A stretch of DNA of 64,000 bases from Flavobacterium aquidurense (GTDB lineage: Bacteria; Bacteroidota; Bacteroidia; Flavobacteriales; Flavobacteriaceae), in assembly GCF_001404985.1 (NCBI RefSeq), contig NZ_JRLF01000012.1, positions 496,001-560,000 of the forward strand, in the 5' to 3' direction. Below are positions 16,354 through 26,416 of this stretch, in pieces; the first letter of the stretch is position 1; each line of letters opens with the position of its first letter. The position numbers and the translations under genes are program-made. A model generated the notes under the pieces. The model saw only the letters and a program-made list of their open reading frames with translations. It was not told the origin of the DNA and searched no databases.

Positions 16354-18270
16354 ATGTTTGATATTTCTGCATTAAAAGAAATGAAGCTTTCTGAGCTTCA
16401 AGAAATAGCTAAGTTAGCTAAAACTATAAAGTTTACCGGTGTCAAAAAAGAGGCCTTAATTAGCCAGATTTTAGCACATCAGGAAACCACTATAGCACCA
16501 CCTGCTAGTGCTGTAACTGAAACTGAAAAAGTTGATGATAAGCCGAAAAGAGCAAGGATTGTTCCTGTAAAAAAAGCGCCTATTAGCAAAAATGCTCCAG
16601 TATTAGAATTTGATAAAGTAGAGGAAACTCCTGAAAAAATAGAAACTCCGGCAGTTGTAAAAGCTCCAGCAGCTAAAATAGCTCCTAAAACGAAACAAGC
16701 TCCTGTAGTTAAACAACCTGCAGAAGAAAAGATAGTTGCAGAGCAGGAAAATCCTGAAGTTCAGGAAACGGCTGAGGATGCAGTGTCAGAGAAAAAAGGA
16801 CCAAAAATCGTAAAATTTAATAAATCAGCTTACGAGAAAAAAGTCGCTTTGCAAAAAGAAAAAGAAGCCACGAAGGAAGTAACTCCGGAAAGCGAAGCTG
16901 TAGCAGAAACTTTAACTGCTGAAAAAACAGAAGCACCAGTTGCGGTTAAAAAGGTTAATCCGAACCAAAATAAGAACCCAAACCAGAATCTGAATCCTAA
17001 TCCTAATCAGAACCCTAACCAAACTGCAAATCAGAATCCTAATCCAAACGCTAATCCAAATGCAAATGGTAACGGAAATGGAAATGGGAATAATGGGAAT
17101 CAAAATCCAAATCATAAAAACAAGAAAAATAATTTTAGAGATTCAGACTTTGAATTTGACGGAATTATCGAAAGTGAAGGTGTTCTTGAAATGATGCCGG
17201 ACGGTTATGGTTTTTTACGTTCATCAGATTATAATTATTTAGCTTCACCGGATGATATTTATTTATCAACTTCACAAATCAGATTATTTGGTCTTAAAAC
17301 CGGAGATACTGTAAAAGGAGTGGTTCGTCCTCCTAAAGAAGGTGAGAAATTTTTTCCTTTGGTTCGTGTACTTAAAATCAATGGTCACGATCCGCAAGTA
17401 GTTCGCGACAGAGTTTCTTTTGAACACCTGACACCAGTTTTCCCTTCAGAAAAATTTAAATTAGCCGAAAAAGGCAGCTCAGTTTCAACCCGTATTATCG
17501 ATTTGTTTTCTCCAATTGGTAAAGGACAACGTGGTATGATTGTAGCTCAGCCTAAAACAGGTAAAACAATGTTATTAAAAGACATTGCAAATGCAATTGC
17601 AGCAAATCACCCTGAGGTTTATCTTATTGTTCTTTTGATCGATGAGCGTCCTGAAGAGGTTACAGATATGCAGCGTAGCGTGCGTGGAGAAGTTATTGCT
17701 TCTACTTTTGACAGAGAACCACAAGAACACGTGAAAATTGCAAATATCGTTCTTGAAAAAGCAAAACGTCTGGTAGAATGTGGTCACGATGTTGTTATTC
17801 TTTTAGATTCGATTACACGTTTGGCAAGAGCTTATAATACTGTTCAGCCAGCATCTGGAAAAGTTTTAAGTGGTGGTGTTGATGCAAATGCATTACAAAA
17901 ACCAAAACGTTTCTTTGGAGCAGCAAGAAATGTAGAAAATGGCGGTTCATTAAGTATTATCGCAACTGCATTGACTGAAACAGGTTCTAAAATGGATGAG
18001 GTTATCTTTGAAGAATTTAAAGGAACCGGTAACATGGAGCTTCAACTGGATCGTAAAATCGCCAACAAACGTATTTTCCCAGCAATTGATCTTACTTCGT
18101 CAAGTACACGTCGTGATGATTTATTATTAGATGAGAAAACATTACAAAGAATGTGGATCATGCGTAAATATCTATCAGATATGAATCCGGTGGAATCTAT
18201 GGATTTTGTAAACGATCGTTTCAAGAAAACAAGAAATAATGAAGAGTTTTTGATCTCTATGAATGACTAG
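16354..18270 (+). CDS. rho: Transcription termination factor Rho
   Basis: 638 residues against about 420 in E. coli. Residues 1-45 are the Rho N-terminal (SAP-like) helix bundle; 50-260 is an added low-complexity linker, first Ala/Pro/Glu/Lys-rich and then an Asn/Pro/Gln/Gly tract (about 204-254); 265-345 is the RNA-binding cold-shock-like domain ([16 protein letters not shown]); 380-638 is the hexameric RecA-type ATPase with Walker [10 protein letters not shown] near residue 397-405, [15 protein letters not shown] as Walker B, and the R-loop region. Essential RNA helicase that ends transcripts. The linker is the unusual part. Confidence 0.97.
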   Translation: MFDISALKEMKLSELQEIAKLAKTIKFTGVKKEALISQILAHQETTIAPPASAVTETEKVDDKPKRARIVPVKKAPISKNAPVLEFDKVEETPEKIETPAVVKAPAAKIAPKTKQAPVVKQPAEEKIVAEQENPEVQETAEDAVSEKKGPKIVKFNKSAYEKKVALQKEKEATKEVTPESEAVAETLTAEKTEAPVAVKKVNPNQNKNPNQNLNPNPNQNPNQTANQNPNPNANPNANGNGNGNGNNGNQNPNHKNKKNNFRDSDFEFDGIIESEGVLEMMPDGYGFLRSSDYNYLASPDDIYLSTSQIRLFGLKTGDTVKGVVRPPKEGEKFFPLVRVLKINGHDPQVVRDRVSFEHLTPVFPSEKFKLAEKGSSVSTRIIDLFSPIGKGQRGMIVAQPKTGKTMLLKDIANAIAANHPEVYLIVLLIDERPEEVTDMQRSVRGEVIASTFDREPQEHVKIANIVLEKAKRLVECGHDVVILLDSITRLARAYNTVQPASGKVLSGGVDANALQKPKRFFGAARNVENGGSLSIIATALTETGSKMDEVIFEEFKGTGNMELQLDRKIANKRIFPAIDLTSSSTRRDDLLLDEKTLQRMWIMRKYLSDMNPVESMDFVNDRFKKTRNNEEFLISMND

Positions 18271-18334
18271 AGGAAGGTTCAGAGGTACAAAGTTAAAAAG
18301 GATCTGAGGTTTTCTTTTTGAAATCTACAATATA

Positions 18335-18368
18335 AAAAAGGGATGAGTTTTAAAACTCATCCCTTTTT
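18335..18368. terminator. Bidirectional intrinsic terminator
   Basis: Perfect stem GGGATGAGTTTT / AAAACTCATCCC (18340-18363) flanked by A- and T-runs; serves rho (+) and the M28 peptidase (-). The rest of this gap carries CTTTGTACCTCTG phrase repeats. Confidence 0.92.
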
Positions 18369-18451
18369 GTGATTTTAGCCAGTCCGTAACATGTTTGATT
18401 CTTAGAGAAATTTTTGAACCTTTGTAACTTTGTACCTCTGAAACTTTGCAA

Positions 18452-19468
18452 CTATTTTTTATCAACTACCGGTCTATTCTCTCTATTGGCTAAATCCCAG
18501 GCGATTGAGAATGCTAATTGAGTTCTTTTTGTCAAAGCATCATATTCGATTTTTTGAGGTTCATCACCTTTTCCATGGTAATCTTCGTGGACTCCGTTGA
18601 AGAAGAAAACGGCCGGGATTCCAAATTTTGCAAAGTTATAATGATCAGAACGCTCATAGAAATGATTTGGATCTTTTGGGTCATTAAACTTAAAATCCAA
18701 GTCTAATTTGGCATATTTTTCGTTTTGAGCTACCACAATATTGTGTAAATCCGTTGAAAGTCTGTCAGCTCCAATTACATACACATAGTTATTGGTTTGA
18801 GCATGCTCTACGTCACGACGACCAATCATATCAATATTAATATCTGCAATAGTATTTGCTATTGGAAACAAAGGATTTTCAGAATAATAACGTGATCCGT
18901 GTAAACCATGTTCTTCACCGGTTACGTGTAGAAAAAGGATCGAACGTTTTGGTCCATGTCCGTCTTTTTTAGCTTTTGCAAATGCTTTTGCCATTTCTAT
19001 TACAGCTACAGTTCCGGAACCATCGTCGTCAGCTCCGTTATAAACCTCGCCGTTTTTTATTCCTACGTGATCATAATGTGCAGAAATTACAAGCACTTCA
19101 TTCGGTTTTTCAGAACCTTCAATGTAAGCCCAGATATTTTCTGAATCCGGTAAATTTTCGTTTCGTCTCGCGTTCAGGAAAGAAGCCGGAATATGTTGGT
19201 AATAATCTGTTGCTCCTTTAGGAAAAGAAATTCCACTTTTTTTGTACTGTTCAATCATATAAAGGCCTGCTTTTTTCTGTCCTTTAGATCCCGTTTCGCG
19301 GCCTTCCATTTCATCAGAAGCAACTACATATAACATTGTTTTAAGATCTTTTTCGCTAATTGCTTTTATGTATTTGCTTGGATCAGAATTGTCTTTTGAT
19401 GCAGTCGACTGAAGACTCTTGCAAGAAAAAGCAGTACCGATTAATAATAGAATTATAAGTTTTTTCAT
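18452..19468 (-). CDS. M28-family zinc aminopeptidase, lipoprotein
   Basis: 338 residues. Lipoprotein signal ending TAFSC (Cys16). M28 co-catalytic zinc motifs in order: SAHYDHVG, NGADDDGSGT, TGEEHGLHGS, NIDMIGR and the late His in ERSDHYNF. Predicted to cleave N-terminal residues of peptides at the cell envelope. Only 6 bp separate its start from the end of the upstream DUF3667 gene, so they are probably co-transcribed. Confidence 0.92.
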   Translation of the reverse strand: MKKLIILLLIGTAFSCKSLQSTASKDNSDPSKYIKAISEKDLKTMLYVVASDEMEGRETGSKGQKKAGLYMIEQYKKSGISFPKGATDYYQHIPASFLNARRNENLPDSENIWAYIEGSEKPNEVLVISAHYDHVGIKNGEVYNGADDDGSGTVAVIEMAKAFAKAKKDGHGPKRSILFLHVTGEEHGLHGSRYYSENPLFPIANTIADINIDMIGRRDVEHAQTNNYVYVIGADRLSTDLHNIVVAQNEKYAKLDLDFKFNDPKDPNHFYERSDHYNFAKFGIPAVFFFNGVHEDYHGKGDEPQKIEYDALTKRTQLAFSIAWDLANRENRPVVDKK

Positions 19469-19474
19469 TGTTGT

Positions 19475-20452
19475 TTAATGTAAGTTTAGAAATGTATAAA
19501 AAGCATATATGATTAGTAAAAATAGAATAAAAAAGGAGTTAATAAAAAACAAAGCGACACTTTTTAGAAATGATACCCATCTGGTCTCTCCATAAAAACG
19601 ATGGTGTGCAGGATAAAAATAATAACTCATCCATATAAATCCCACAAAATCAGCTATATCAGAAATAAAAGTCAACGGATTATCTTCTCCAAATAACCCA
19701 ATCAGTTTTTGGATTATAAATAAAATGAGAAACATTAAAAGCAGGAATGAAAAATAATGCAGTGTAAAAATGCCATGGTCAAAGTAATACCATTTTCTTT
19801 TATTGTGAAAAACCCATAAAAAGAAAGCAAAAAATGGCATTATAATGAACAATACTTTGGGGATATTATGAACAAATGACTCCGTAAATTTTTCTATTAT
19901 TTCCTTCTTGGTATTATGATCTTTTACATATTTAACCTTTTTTATAATCCAATAACTAAAGCCATCAAGTTTCTTTTCTTTTGGAGCAAACTTTTGTATA
20001 GAATCGACATTTTTTGTAAAACTGTCAAATTCAGCACCCGGTTTAAGATCACTTAAATCTCCTGTAAAGATGTTTTTAGGAATTTCTTTTTGACTTTTTG
20101 TGTGATTTTTATCTGAAGTTACAATGGGTTTGCTTTCGCCGGGAAACAAAGCGATCATTAAAAAAGTAATAAAACTAATAAAGATATAAAGCCGGACGGG
20201 AGCCAGGTAGGACAATCTTTTTCCTGAAAGATATTCTTTGGTTAATGTAGCGGGTTTAAAAAGCAGATTGCGAATGGTTTTCCAAAAGGCATTTTCGTAA
20301 TGCGTCAGATCTTCAAAAAAATGAATAAATAAATGATGAAATGTTTTTCTGCTATCTGTATTTTCCTGTCCGCAATTTGGACAGAAATTTTGTTCGACAA
20401 CGTGCCGGCAATTCAGGCAGGTTTTATCTTTTCTAATCGGACTGTGTGACAT
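19475..20452 (-). CDS. DUF3667 membrane protein with N-terminal zinc ribbon
   Basis: 325 residues. An N-terminal zinc ribbon (CLNCRHVVEQNFCPNCGQ, Cys pairs at 12/15 and 24/27) is followed by the DUF3667 core (FHHLFIHFFEDLTHYENAFWKTIRNLLFKP, then EYLSGKRLSYLAPVRLYIFIS) and about five membrane segments. Family is common in Bacteroidetes, function unknown. The start lies after a run of GGTTTGGTTGG-like repeats. Confidence 0.88.
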   Translation of the reverse strand: MSHSPIRKDKTCLNCRHVVEQNFCPNCGQENTDSRKTFHHLFIHFFEDLTHYENAFWKTIRNLLFKPATLTKEYLSGKRLSYLAPVRLYIFISFITFLMIALFPGESKPIVTSDKNHTKSQKEIPKNIFTGDLSDLKPGAEFDSFTKNVDSIQKFAPKEKKLDGFSYWIIKKVKYVKDHNTKKEIIEKFTESFVHNIPKVLFIIMPFFAFFLWVFHNKRKWYYFDHGIFTLHYFSFLLLMFLILFIIQKLIGLFGEDNPLTFISDIADFVGFIWMSYYFYPAHHRFYGETRWVSFLKSVALFFINSFFILFLLIIYAFYTFLNLH

Positions 20453-20528
20453 TGGTTTGGTTGGTTTGGTTTTGGTTGTTAATTCTTGTTCACTAATTTT
20501 AAGGATTTAAAGGGGTTTGCACTGGTTT

Positions 20529-20600
20529 TTTGCCACGAATTCTACTAATTAATGCGAATATTTTATTAAATAATCCGTTTAACCCGTAACATCTGTGAGT
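20529..20600. repeat. Dispersed phrase repeat (TTTGCCACGAATTC ... CATCTGTGAG)
   Basis: Contains TTTTTGCCACGAATTC, then AATCCGTTTAACCCGTAACATCTGTG. A related phrase, TTAATCCATATAATCTGTGG, occurs before moaE at 53970-53990. Non-coding. Confidence 0.5.
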
Positions 20601-20611
20601 TATTCAAAAGT

Positions 20612-21385
20612 TTATTTTTTCAATACCTCATTCAGGAAAAGCTGTAAATGCTCAAATGATCTTTTTGCTGCAACTGCATTGTAAGCTGCCCCTTTTGAGT
20701 TATCGTTTCCAGCTTCGGGATTTGTAAAAGAGTGAACTGCATTTGCGTAATAAATCATTTGCCAATCGGCTTTTGAGTCACGCATTTCTTGCTGAAAAGC
20801 AGTAATTTCTGCTGCAGATTCAAACGGATCATCTGCACCATGACAAACCAAAACTTTTGACGTAATTGGCTCAACTTTACGGGCTGCATCTTTACCCAGA
20901 CCTCCGTGAAAAGATACCACGCCTTTTAGGTTCAAATGTCCTCGTGCTGCCTCAAGTACTCCGGTTCCTCCAAAACAATATCCAATAGCGACAATATTAT
21001 CAGCATTTGCGCCAGATTTTATCAATTCCTGTAAAGCAGCATTAATACGCTTTTGGTAAATTTCGTAGTTCTTTTTATAATAACCGGCTTGCTTTCCGGC
21101 TTCGGTTGTATTTGTGGGATAATTACCTTCGCCATAAATATCAGCGATGAAAACATTGTAACCTAATTTAGATAAGTTTTCGGCAATATCCTTTGATGCT
21201 TTGTCAATTCCAAGCCAGGCTGGCAGCAATAAAATCCCTGGATTCTGATTGCTTTTTTTAGCTGATTTTGCAAATAATCCATTTAATGCCTGAGAACCAT
21301 CTGTATATTTTACAGATTTTAATTGTGCTTCTATAGTGTTCGAAAACAGTATGGTAGCGACTAATACAAGTGCTGAATTTTTCAT
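20612..21385 (-). CDS. Exported dienelactone hydrolase-family protein
   Basis: 257 residues with an N-terminal signal peptide (cleavage near NTIEAQ, residue 20). Alpha/beta hydrolase with the DLH-type Cys nucleophile in IGYCFGG, Asp in CHGADDPF and His in AVHSFTNP, which is the full triad. The family hydrolyses lactones and esters; the natural substrate is unknown. Could share a transcript with its upstream acylase neighbour, but a terminator-like hairpin (21427-21460) stands between them. Confidence 0.88.
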   Translation of the reverse strand: MKNSALVLVATILFSNTIEAQLKSVKYTDGSQALNGLFAKSAKKSNQNPGILLLPAWLGIDKASKDIAENLSKLGYNVFIADIYGEGNYPTNTTEAGKQAGYYKKNYEIYQKRINAALQELIKSGANADNIVAIGYCFGGTGVLEAARGHLNLKGVVSFHGGLGKDAARKVEPITSKVLVCHGADDPFESAAEITAFQQEMRDSKADWQMIYYANAVHSFTNPEAGNDNSKGAAYNAVAAKRSFEHLQLFLNEVLKK

Positions 21386-21426
21386 AATAATACAATTTTA
21401 AACAAATATCAGAAATATTATGTTAC

Positions 21427-21460
21427 AAAAAAACCCCGAAATGTATTTCTTTCGAGGTTC
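21427..21460 (-). terminator. Probable terminator of the acylase gene
   Basis: Stem AACCCCGAAA / TTTCGAGGTT with one mismatch and a T-run on the minus strand; 27 bp past the acylase stop. Confidence 0.65.
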
Positions 21461-21486
21461 GTGTAAGTTACTTTATACCCTAAAAA

Positions 21487-23688
21487 TCATTCGCCGGGAT
21501 GATATGTTTTCCCGGCGTTTTTAATAACATCTTCTTTATAAAACAAGACTTCTTTAAATTCTCCATTTTGATACATTTCGGCCTGATCATTAAAATGTTT
21601 TGAATTAGGATCACCGCTATTTCCTCCCGCTAATAATGATTTTGCTTTTATTTTTGAACCAAATTCAACGGCACAAACAAAACTATTGCCATTATATCCG
21701 TAACGTTTTTTTGAACCATTTTGATAACTGCTTTTAAAAGAAGGTAAACTTCCCCAGGAACCCGGACCAAAAGCAATTGGTAAACTTGGTTTAGAGTCGT
21801 CGTATTTTAGATCAATATCACCACTGGTACGCTGAAAACGGTTTATTTCTCCCCAAGCTACTTTCCAGGATCCCCATTTTGATTTTAAATCTTTTAAAAC
21901 TTCCTGTAATTGCGGTATGAGTTGTTTTACGGTTGCATTTGCAGCAAAATTTTTGGTGTTTTCAACCTGATCTACCTGACCTTCATCAATATAAGCTTTT
22001 AAGATAATGGGGTCTAAGTTATAAGCCCATTCTACCGCTAATGTCGTTGCGATCGAATTTTCTCTCGCATAATAATCCCAATTTTTTAAGATCGAAATTG
22101 CTTCATTAAGTTCCGTATAATCCGGATCTGTAGTTTTAATATTTTTTTCGAAAACAGTAATAAGGCTTGGAATCAAAATTTCAAAAATAGATAGTTTAGT
22201 ATCGTATCCGTCAGCAATTACCTTGTTCAGAGTATATTTGTTGCCTTTACTAAAAATTCTAACGGCATTTATTCCCCTGAAGTTTTCTCCGTCAGGTGCC
22301 ATATAAGGCAAATAATTCTCTCTTTTAGGACTATTTTCTCCGGCAGCAGTATAAGGAGTTGAATTGCAATTTTGCAGCCAGCCATTTACAGGATTATAAA
22401 TATGGACAGTTTCGTTGACTTCATGCAAACCTTTCCATTGTGTAGAAGAGATCGATCCGTCGACTACTTTAGACCAATTGAGACTTTTGTCTCTTACAGG
22501 GATAAAATTGCCATGCCAGTATGCAATGTTTCCTTTATTATCTGCATATACGGTATTGTTGGATGTATTTGCTTTTAAATCCATTGCTTTTTTATAATCG
22601 TCAAAACTAGTTGATTTGGTTCTGACCCAACTCTGGATCAAACTTGTCATCGACCTGTTATTCGATTTTAAACTAATCCATTTTCCATCTCGTTTGGCCA
22701 TAACAGGACCATTATTGGTGTAATAGGTTTTGAATTTTTTGGGAATCAGTTTTCCGCCTTCGGTATACTTTATTACGATTTCTTTTTCGATAACGGGCAA
22801 AAGCTTTTTATCAAATTCATAATATAATTTATTGTTTTTATTGGTGATTTTCTCCGCATACATATCCGCGACATCTACGTTTGATGAAGTGTGCATCCAT
22901 CCGCAATTATCATTAAAACCCTGATAAATAAAAAATTGTCCCCATGTTACGGCTCCATAAACATTCAATCCTTCCTCACTTGTTATTTGAACTTCAGGCC
23001 TGAAATAAAAAGTAGTATGGGGATTAATGTATAAAATAGTATTTCCGTCAGCAGTTTTAGAAGGAGAAAAGGCAAAGCCATTCGATCCGGTTTGTACATT
23101 TTTCTCTCTTTCAACGTAAGCTACTTTATCATTATTACCGGAATAAAATGCTTTTAATTCTCCTGTAGAAAGATCTGCCGTACTTATGGCGCCAATACTT
23201 CCGTCTGTCCAGAGTAACGGAAACCAAGGTTCGAAATGGGTTAAAAGCGCGGGTTTTATTTGTGGATTTTTGTATAAATAGAAATTGATGGCATCAGCGT
23301 AACTATTCAAAAGTTTTTTAAGCCAGAGAGGTGCTTTTTTATAATCTGATTTTGCTTCTTCAGTATCAATCAAAAGTCGGATTTCTAAATCATTATATAA
23401 AACGGATTGCCCTTTTATTTCTGAAAGCCTGCCGAGTTTTTCAATATAATTCATCTCAATGCGTTTAAAATCATCTTCGCATTGCGCATATAATAATCCG
23501 AAAACAGCATCAGCATCCGTTTTTCCATACACATGCGGAGTTCCCCATTTATCGCGGATAACAGAAACCTGTTGCGCTAATTTCTCCAGACGACTGATTT
23601 CTTTTTGATTCATTTTTTGTGCCGAAATCTGAGAATTGATGCAGCAAATGAGAAAAAGTAACTTTAGTATTTTTGGGTAATCGAACAT
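21487..23688 (-). CDS. Penicillin acylase-family Ntn hydrolase (peptidase S45)
   Basis: 733 residues, usual length for the precursor. N-terminal signal peptide (to about residue 23), alpha-chain region with WGTPHVYGKTDADAVFGLLYAQCEDDF, and the autocatalytic cleavage site QTGSNGFAFSP in which Ser202 becomes the N-terminal nucleophile of the beta chain. Family members cleave acyl amides such as beta-lactams or N-acyl-homoserine lactones; the N-terminal GKT/AQCEDD pattern is nearer the AHL/aculeacin acylase side, but substrate cannot be fixed from sequence. Expected in the periplasm. Confidence 0.88.
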   Translation of the reverse strand: MFDYPKILKLLFLICCINSQISAQKMNQKEISRLEKLAQQVSVIRDKWGTPHVYGKTDADAVFGLLYAQCEDDFKRIEMNYIEKLGRLSEIKGQSVLYNDLEIRLLIDTEEAKSDYKKAPLWLKKLLNSYADAINFYLYKNPQIKPALLTHFEPWFPLLWTDGSIGAISTADLSTGELKAFYSGNNDKVAYVEREKNVQTGSNGFAFSPSKTADGNTILYINPHTTFYFRPEVQITSEEGLNVYGAVTWGQFFIYQGFNDNCGWMHTSSNVDVADMYAEKITNKNNKLYYEFDKKLLPVIEKEIVIKYTEGGKLIPKKFKTYYTNNGPVMAKRDGKWISLKSNNRSMTSLIQSWVRTKSTSFDDYKKAMDLKANTSNNTVYADNKGNIAYWHGNFIPVRDKSLNWSKVVDGSISSTQWKGLHEVNETVHIYNPVNGWLQNCNSTPYTAAGENSPKRENYLPYMAPDGENFRGINAVRIFSKGNKYTLNKVIADGYDTKLSIFEILIPSLITVFEKNIKTTDPDYTELNEAISILKNWDYYARENSIATTLAVEWAYNLDPIILKAYIDEGQVDQVENTKNFAANATVKQLIPQLQEVLKDLKSKWGSWKVAWGEINRFQRTSGDIDLKYDDSKPSLPIAFGPGSWGSLPSFKSSYQNGSKKRYGYNGNSFVCAVEFGSKIKAKSLLAGGNSGDPNSKHFNDQAEMYQNGEFKEVLFYKEDVIKNAGKTYHPGE

Positions 23689-23703
23689 GATTATTTGATG
23701 TTA

Positions 23704-24156
23704 TTACAAGGTAATATTGCGTTTAAAAGCACAACCTAATTCAATAATAGAATCTGTCTTGGCGATACCGGGAATGCTGTCGATTTTTTCATAAAGAATT
23801 CTTCGCATATGCTCGTGGTTTGTTGCAATGATCTTGATATAAAGTGTAAAAGATCCTGTTACATAATAACATTCTGTAATTTCAGGAATATCTTTGAGAG
23901 CTTCAATAATCCGGTCAGAATCAGAATCTTTGTTTAGCGTAATTCCCGTAAAAGATGCCCAGTCATACCCTATTTTTTTTTCCTGAATAATGGGTTTTAT
24001 ACCTGCAATAACACCTTGCTCGACCATTCGATTAATACGTTGATGTACCATAGTATTTGAGATCTTTAAATTAGCAGCGATTGCAGAAAAAGCCATTCTG
24101 CCATCTTTTTCTAATTCTTTAATGATGCTAATATCAAATTCGTCTAATATATCCAT
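23704..24156 (-). CDS. Lrp/AsnC-family transcriptional regulator
   Basis: 150 residues. N-terminal winged HTH (LDEFDISIIKELEKDGRMAFSAIAANLKISNTMVHQRINRM) and C-terminal RAM ligand-binding domain (about 70-145). Divergent from rocD with a shared 218-bp spacer, which makes rocD the likely target and an amino acid such as arginine or ornithine the likely effector. This is inference from position. Confidence 0.9.
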   Translation of the reverse strand: MDILDEFDISIIKELEKDGRMAFSAIAANLKISNTMVHQRINRMVEQGVIAGIKPIIQEKKIGYDWASFTGITLNKDSDSDRIIEALKDIPEITECYYVTGSFTLYIKIIATNHEHMRRILYEKIDSIPGIAKTDSIIELGCAFKRNITL

Positions 24157-24347
24157 TATTTTAAATTGAGTTAAAATTTACTTTTCAGATTTATAAAAGT
24201 AATTATTTTTTTCTATAAAAAGGAATATGCTCTTTTTTGAATTAATATAATTTATTTTTTAAAGCCTTAAAATGTTATATTTGACTTAAATAACGGCTGT
24301 AAAAGTCAAAATTATAAATATATAGTCTTATAATTAATAATTTTTGA

Positions 24348-24355
24348 TACTTTTG
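24348..24355 (+). promoter_or_regulatory. -7 element of rocD
   Basis: TACTTTTG fits TAnnTTTG, 19 bp before the rocD start. A second candidate, TATATTTG, lies at 24276-24283 in the Lrp-rocD spacer. Confidence 0.45.
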
Positions 24356-24374
24356 CTTTTTAAAATAATAGATC

Positions 24375-25628
24375 ATGATACAAACTGAAAAGTCACTTTC
24401 GTCGAAATCAGAAGTTTTGATAGAAAAAGAAAATAAATACGGAGCTCATAATTATCATCCGCTTCCGGTTGTGTTAGAAAGAGGAGAAGGTGTGTATGTT
24501 TGGGATGTAGACGGGAAAAAATATTATGACTTTTTATCTGCTTACTCTGCGGTAAATCAAGGACATTGTCATCCTAAAATTGTGAAAGCAATGGTCGATC
24601 AGGCACAAAAGCTTACCTTGACTTCCCGTGCTTTTTATAATGACAAACTAGGTGATTATGAAGAGTTTGTAACTAAATATTTTGGTTTTGATAAAGTTTT
24701 ACCAATGAATACTGGTGCTGAAGCTGTTGAAACTGCACTAAAAGTGTGTAGAAAATGGGCTTATGAAGTAAAAGGTATTCCGGAAAATCAGGCACAGGTT
24801 ATTGTTTGTGAAAATAATTTTCACGGCAGAACAACAACGATTATCTCATTTTCAAACGATGAAGGTGCCCGTAAAAACTTTGGTCCGTTTACAGAAGGAT
24901 TTATAAAAATTGAATATGATAATCTTGAAGCTCTTGAAAAAGCTTTGGAATCATCAAAAAATATAGCAGGATTTTTAGTCGAGCCAATTCAGGGTGAAGC
25001 TGGAGTTTATGTGCCTTCTGAGGGATATTTATCTAAAGCAAAAGCATTGTGTGAGAAACATAATGTTTTGTTTATTGCAGATGAGGTTCAGACCGGAATT
25101 GCACGTACCGGAAAATTATTAGCGGTGCATCATGAAAATGTGCAACCTGATATTTTGATTTTAGGGAAAGCAATTTCTGGCGGAGTTTATCCGGTTTCTG
25201 CAGTTTTGTGTAACGATGAAATTATGAATGTGATTAAACCAGGTCAACATGGATCTACTTTTGGCGGAAATCCAGTTGCTGCTGCCGTTGCAATTGCTGC
25301 GCTTGAAGTAATTAAGGAAGAAAATCTGGCTGAAAATGCAGAACGTTTAGGAATTATTCTAAGAAAAGGTTTAAACGAAATTGCTGAGAGAAATAATCTG
25401 ATTACGCTTGTTCGCGGTAAGGGATTATTGAATGCCATTGTAATTAATTGCGGTGAAGATTCAGATCTTGCTTGGGAAATTTGTCTTAAATTTAGAGATA
25501 ACGGATTATTGGCAAAACCTACTCATGGTAACAAAATAAGATTAGCGCCGCCATTGGTTATGAATGAGGCACAAATTCAGGAATGTCTGGAAATTATCGA
25601 GAAATCATTAAATGATTTCAGAGAATAA
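24375..25628 (+). CDS. rocD: Ornithine--oxo-acid aminotransferase
   Basis: 417 residues. PLP enzyme that converts ornithine plus 2-oxoglutarate to glutamate semialdehyde, in arginine/ornithine breakdown and proline synthesis. Class III signature is visible: [13 protein letters not shown], the [12 protein letters not shown] and [14 protein letters not shown] segments, and the PLP lysine Lys265 in [10 protein letters not shown]. The start follows an A-rich leader. Divergent Lrp-type gene is the likely regulator; possible feed from the ureohydrolase at 542-1441. Confidence 0.96.
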   Translation: MIQTEKSLSSKSEVLIEKENKYGAHNYHPLPVVLERGEGVYVWDVDGKKYYDFLSAYSAVNQGHCHPKIVKAMVDQAQKLTLTSRAFYNDKLGDYEEFVTKYFGFDKVLPMNTGAEAVETALKVCRKWAYEVKGIPENQAQVIVCENNFHGRTTTIISFSNDEGARKNFGPFTEGFIKIEYDNLEALEKALESSKNIAGFLVEPIQGEAGVYVPSEGYLSKAKALCEKHNVLFIADEVQTGIARTGKLLAVHHENVQPDILILGKAISGGVYPVSAVLCNDEIMNVIKPGQHGSTFGGNPVAAAVAIAALEVIKEENLAENAERLGIILRKGLNEIAERNNLITLVRGKGLLNAIVINCGEDSDLAWEICLKFRDNGLLAKPTHGNKIRLAPPLVMNEAQIQECLEIIEKSLNDFRE

Positions 25629-25649
25629 AAAACAACATTAATATCGTTA

Positions 25650-25684
25650 TAAAAGTTGCAGGATAGTTCTTGCAACTTTTTTGT
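25650..25684 (+). terminator. Intrinsic terminator of rocD
   Basis: Stem AAAAGTTGCA / TGCAACTTTT with 10-nt loop and T-run. Confidence 0.9.
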
Positions 25685-25881
25685 TTTTATACGAAGGCTA
25701 AAAATTATGTAACAATGGACATTAATTGTATAATTTTTTAAAGCGACTTGATAAGTAGTTTTGAAATGTCTTTAAAACGGAATTAAAACGAATCTTAAAA
25801 ATAGATTTTTATTTAATTTTTGAAGAAGAAGAAGAACGATTAAAACGGTTTATTAACTTTTATAAATACAATTCTATTATA

Positions 25882-26343
25882 ATGGCTTACTCAAATAATG
25901 ATATAACACGTTTTTTAGATGCGCAGAATAAACTTTATCTTACCGCTATTTCCGAAATTAAAAAAGGAAAAAAAGAAACGCATTGGATGTGGTTTATTTT
26001 CCCGCAAATAAAAGGATTAGGAACAAGTAATATTTCTAAATATTATGCGATTGCTGATCTTGAAGAAGCTAAAGAATTTTTAAATCATCCTATTTTAGCA
26101 AAACATCTTATAGAAATTTCAGAGCTTCTGCTCACATTTAAAAGAAAATCTATCGAGGGTATTTTAGGAGATTTAGGAGCTCGTAAATTATGTTCGTCTA
26201 TGACACTTTTTTCTCAGGTCGAAGGTGCTCATCCTGTATTTCAGGAAATATTAAATACCTTTTTTATGGGATATTCAGATCCGTTAACACTATCTATTAC
26301 TAATGTCGAAGTAATGTCGCCAGCTGTTGAAGCATTAACATAA
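25882..26343 (+). CDS. DUF1810 family protein
   Basis: 153 residues, the full length of the family. Characteristic blocks: RFLDAQN near the start, KKETHWMWFIFPQIKGLG, KYYAIADLEEAKEFL and a late GARKLCSSMTLF. Cytoplasmic, all-helical. Function not established for the family. Single gene with a terminator shared with the convergent neighbour. Confidence 0.9.
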   Translation: MAYSNNDITRFLDAQNKLYLTAISEIKKGKKETHWMWFIFPQIKGLGTSNISKYYAIADLEEAKEFLNHPILAKHLIEISELLLTFKRKSIEGILGDLGARKLCSSMTLFSQVEGAHPVFQEILNTFFMGYSDPLTLSITNVEVMSPAVEALT

Positions 26344-26360
26344 ATTTCCACTTACAAGGA

Positions 26361-26396
26361 AAAAAAGCCATTCTATTTTTAGTAGAATGGCTTTTT
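26361..26396. terminator. Bidirectional intrinsic terminator
   Basis: Stem AAAAAGCCATTCTA / TAGAATGGCTTTTT between convergent genes. Confidence 0.92.
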
Positions 26397-26416
26397 CATT
26401 TTTGTTGCGTTTCATT

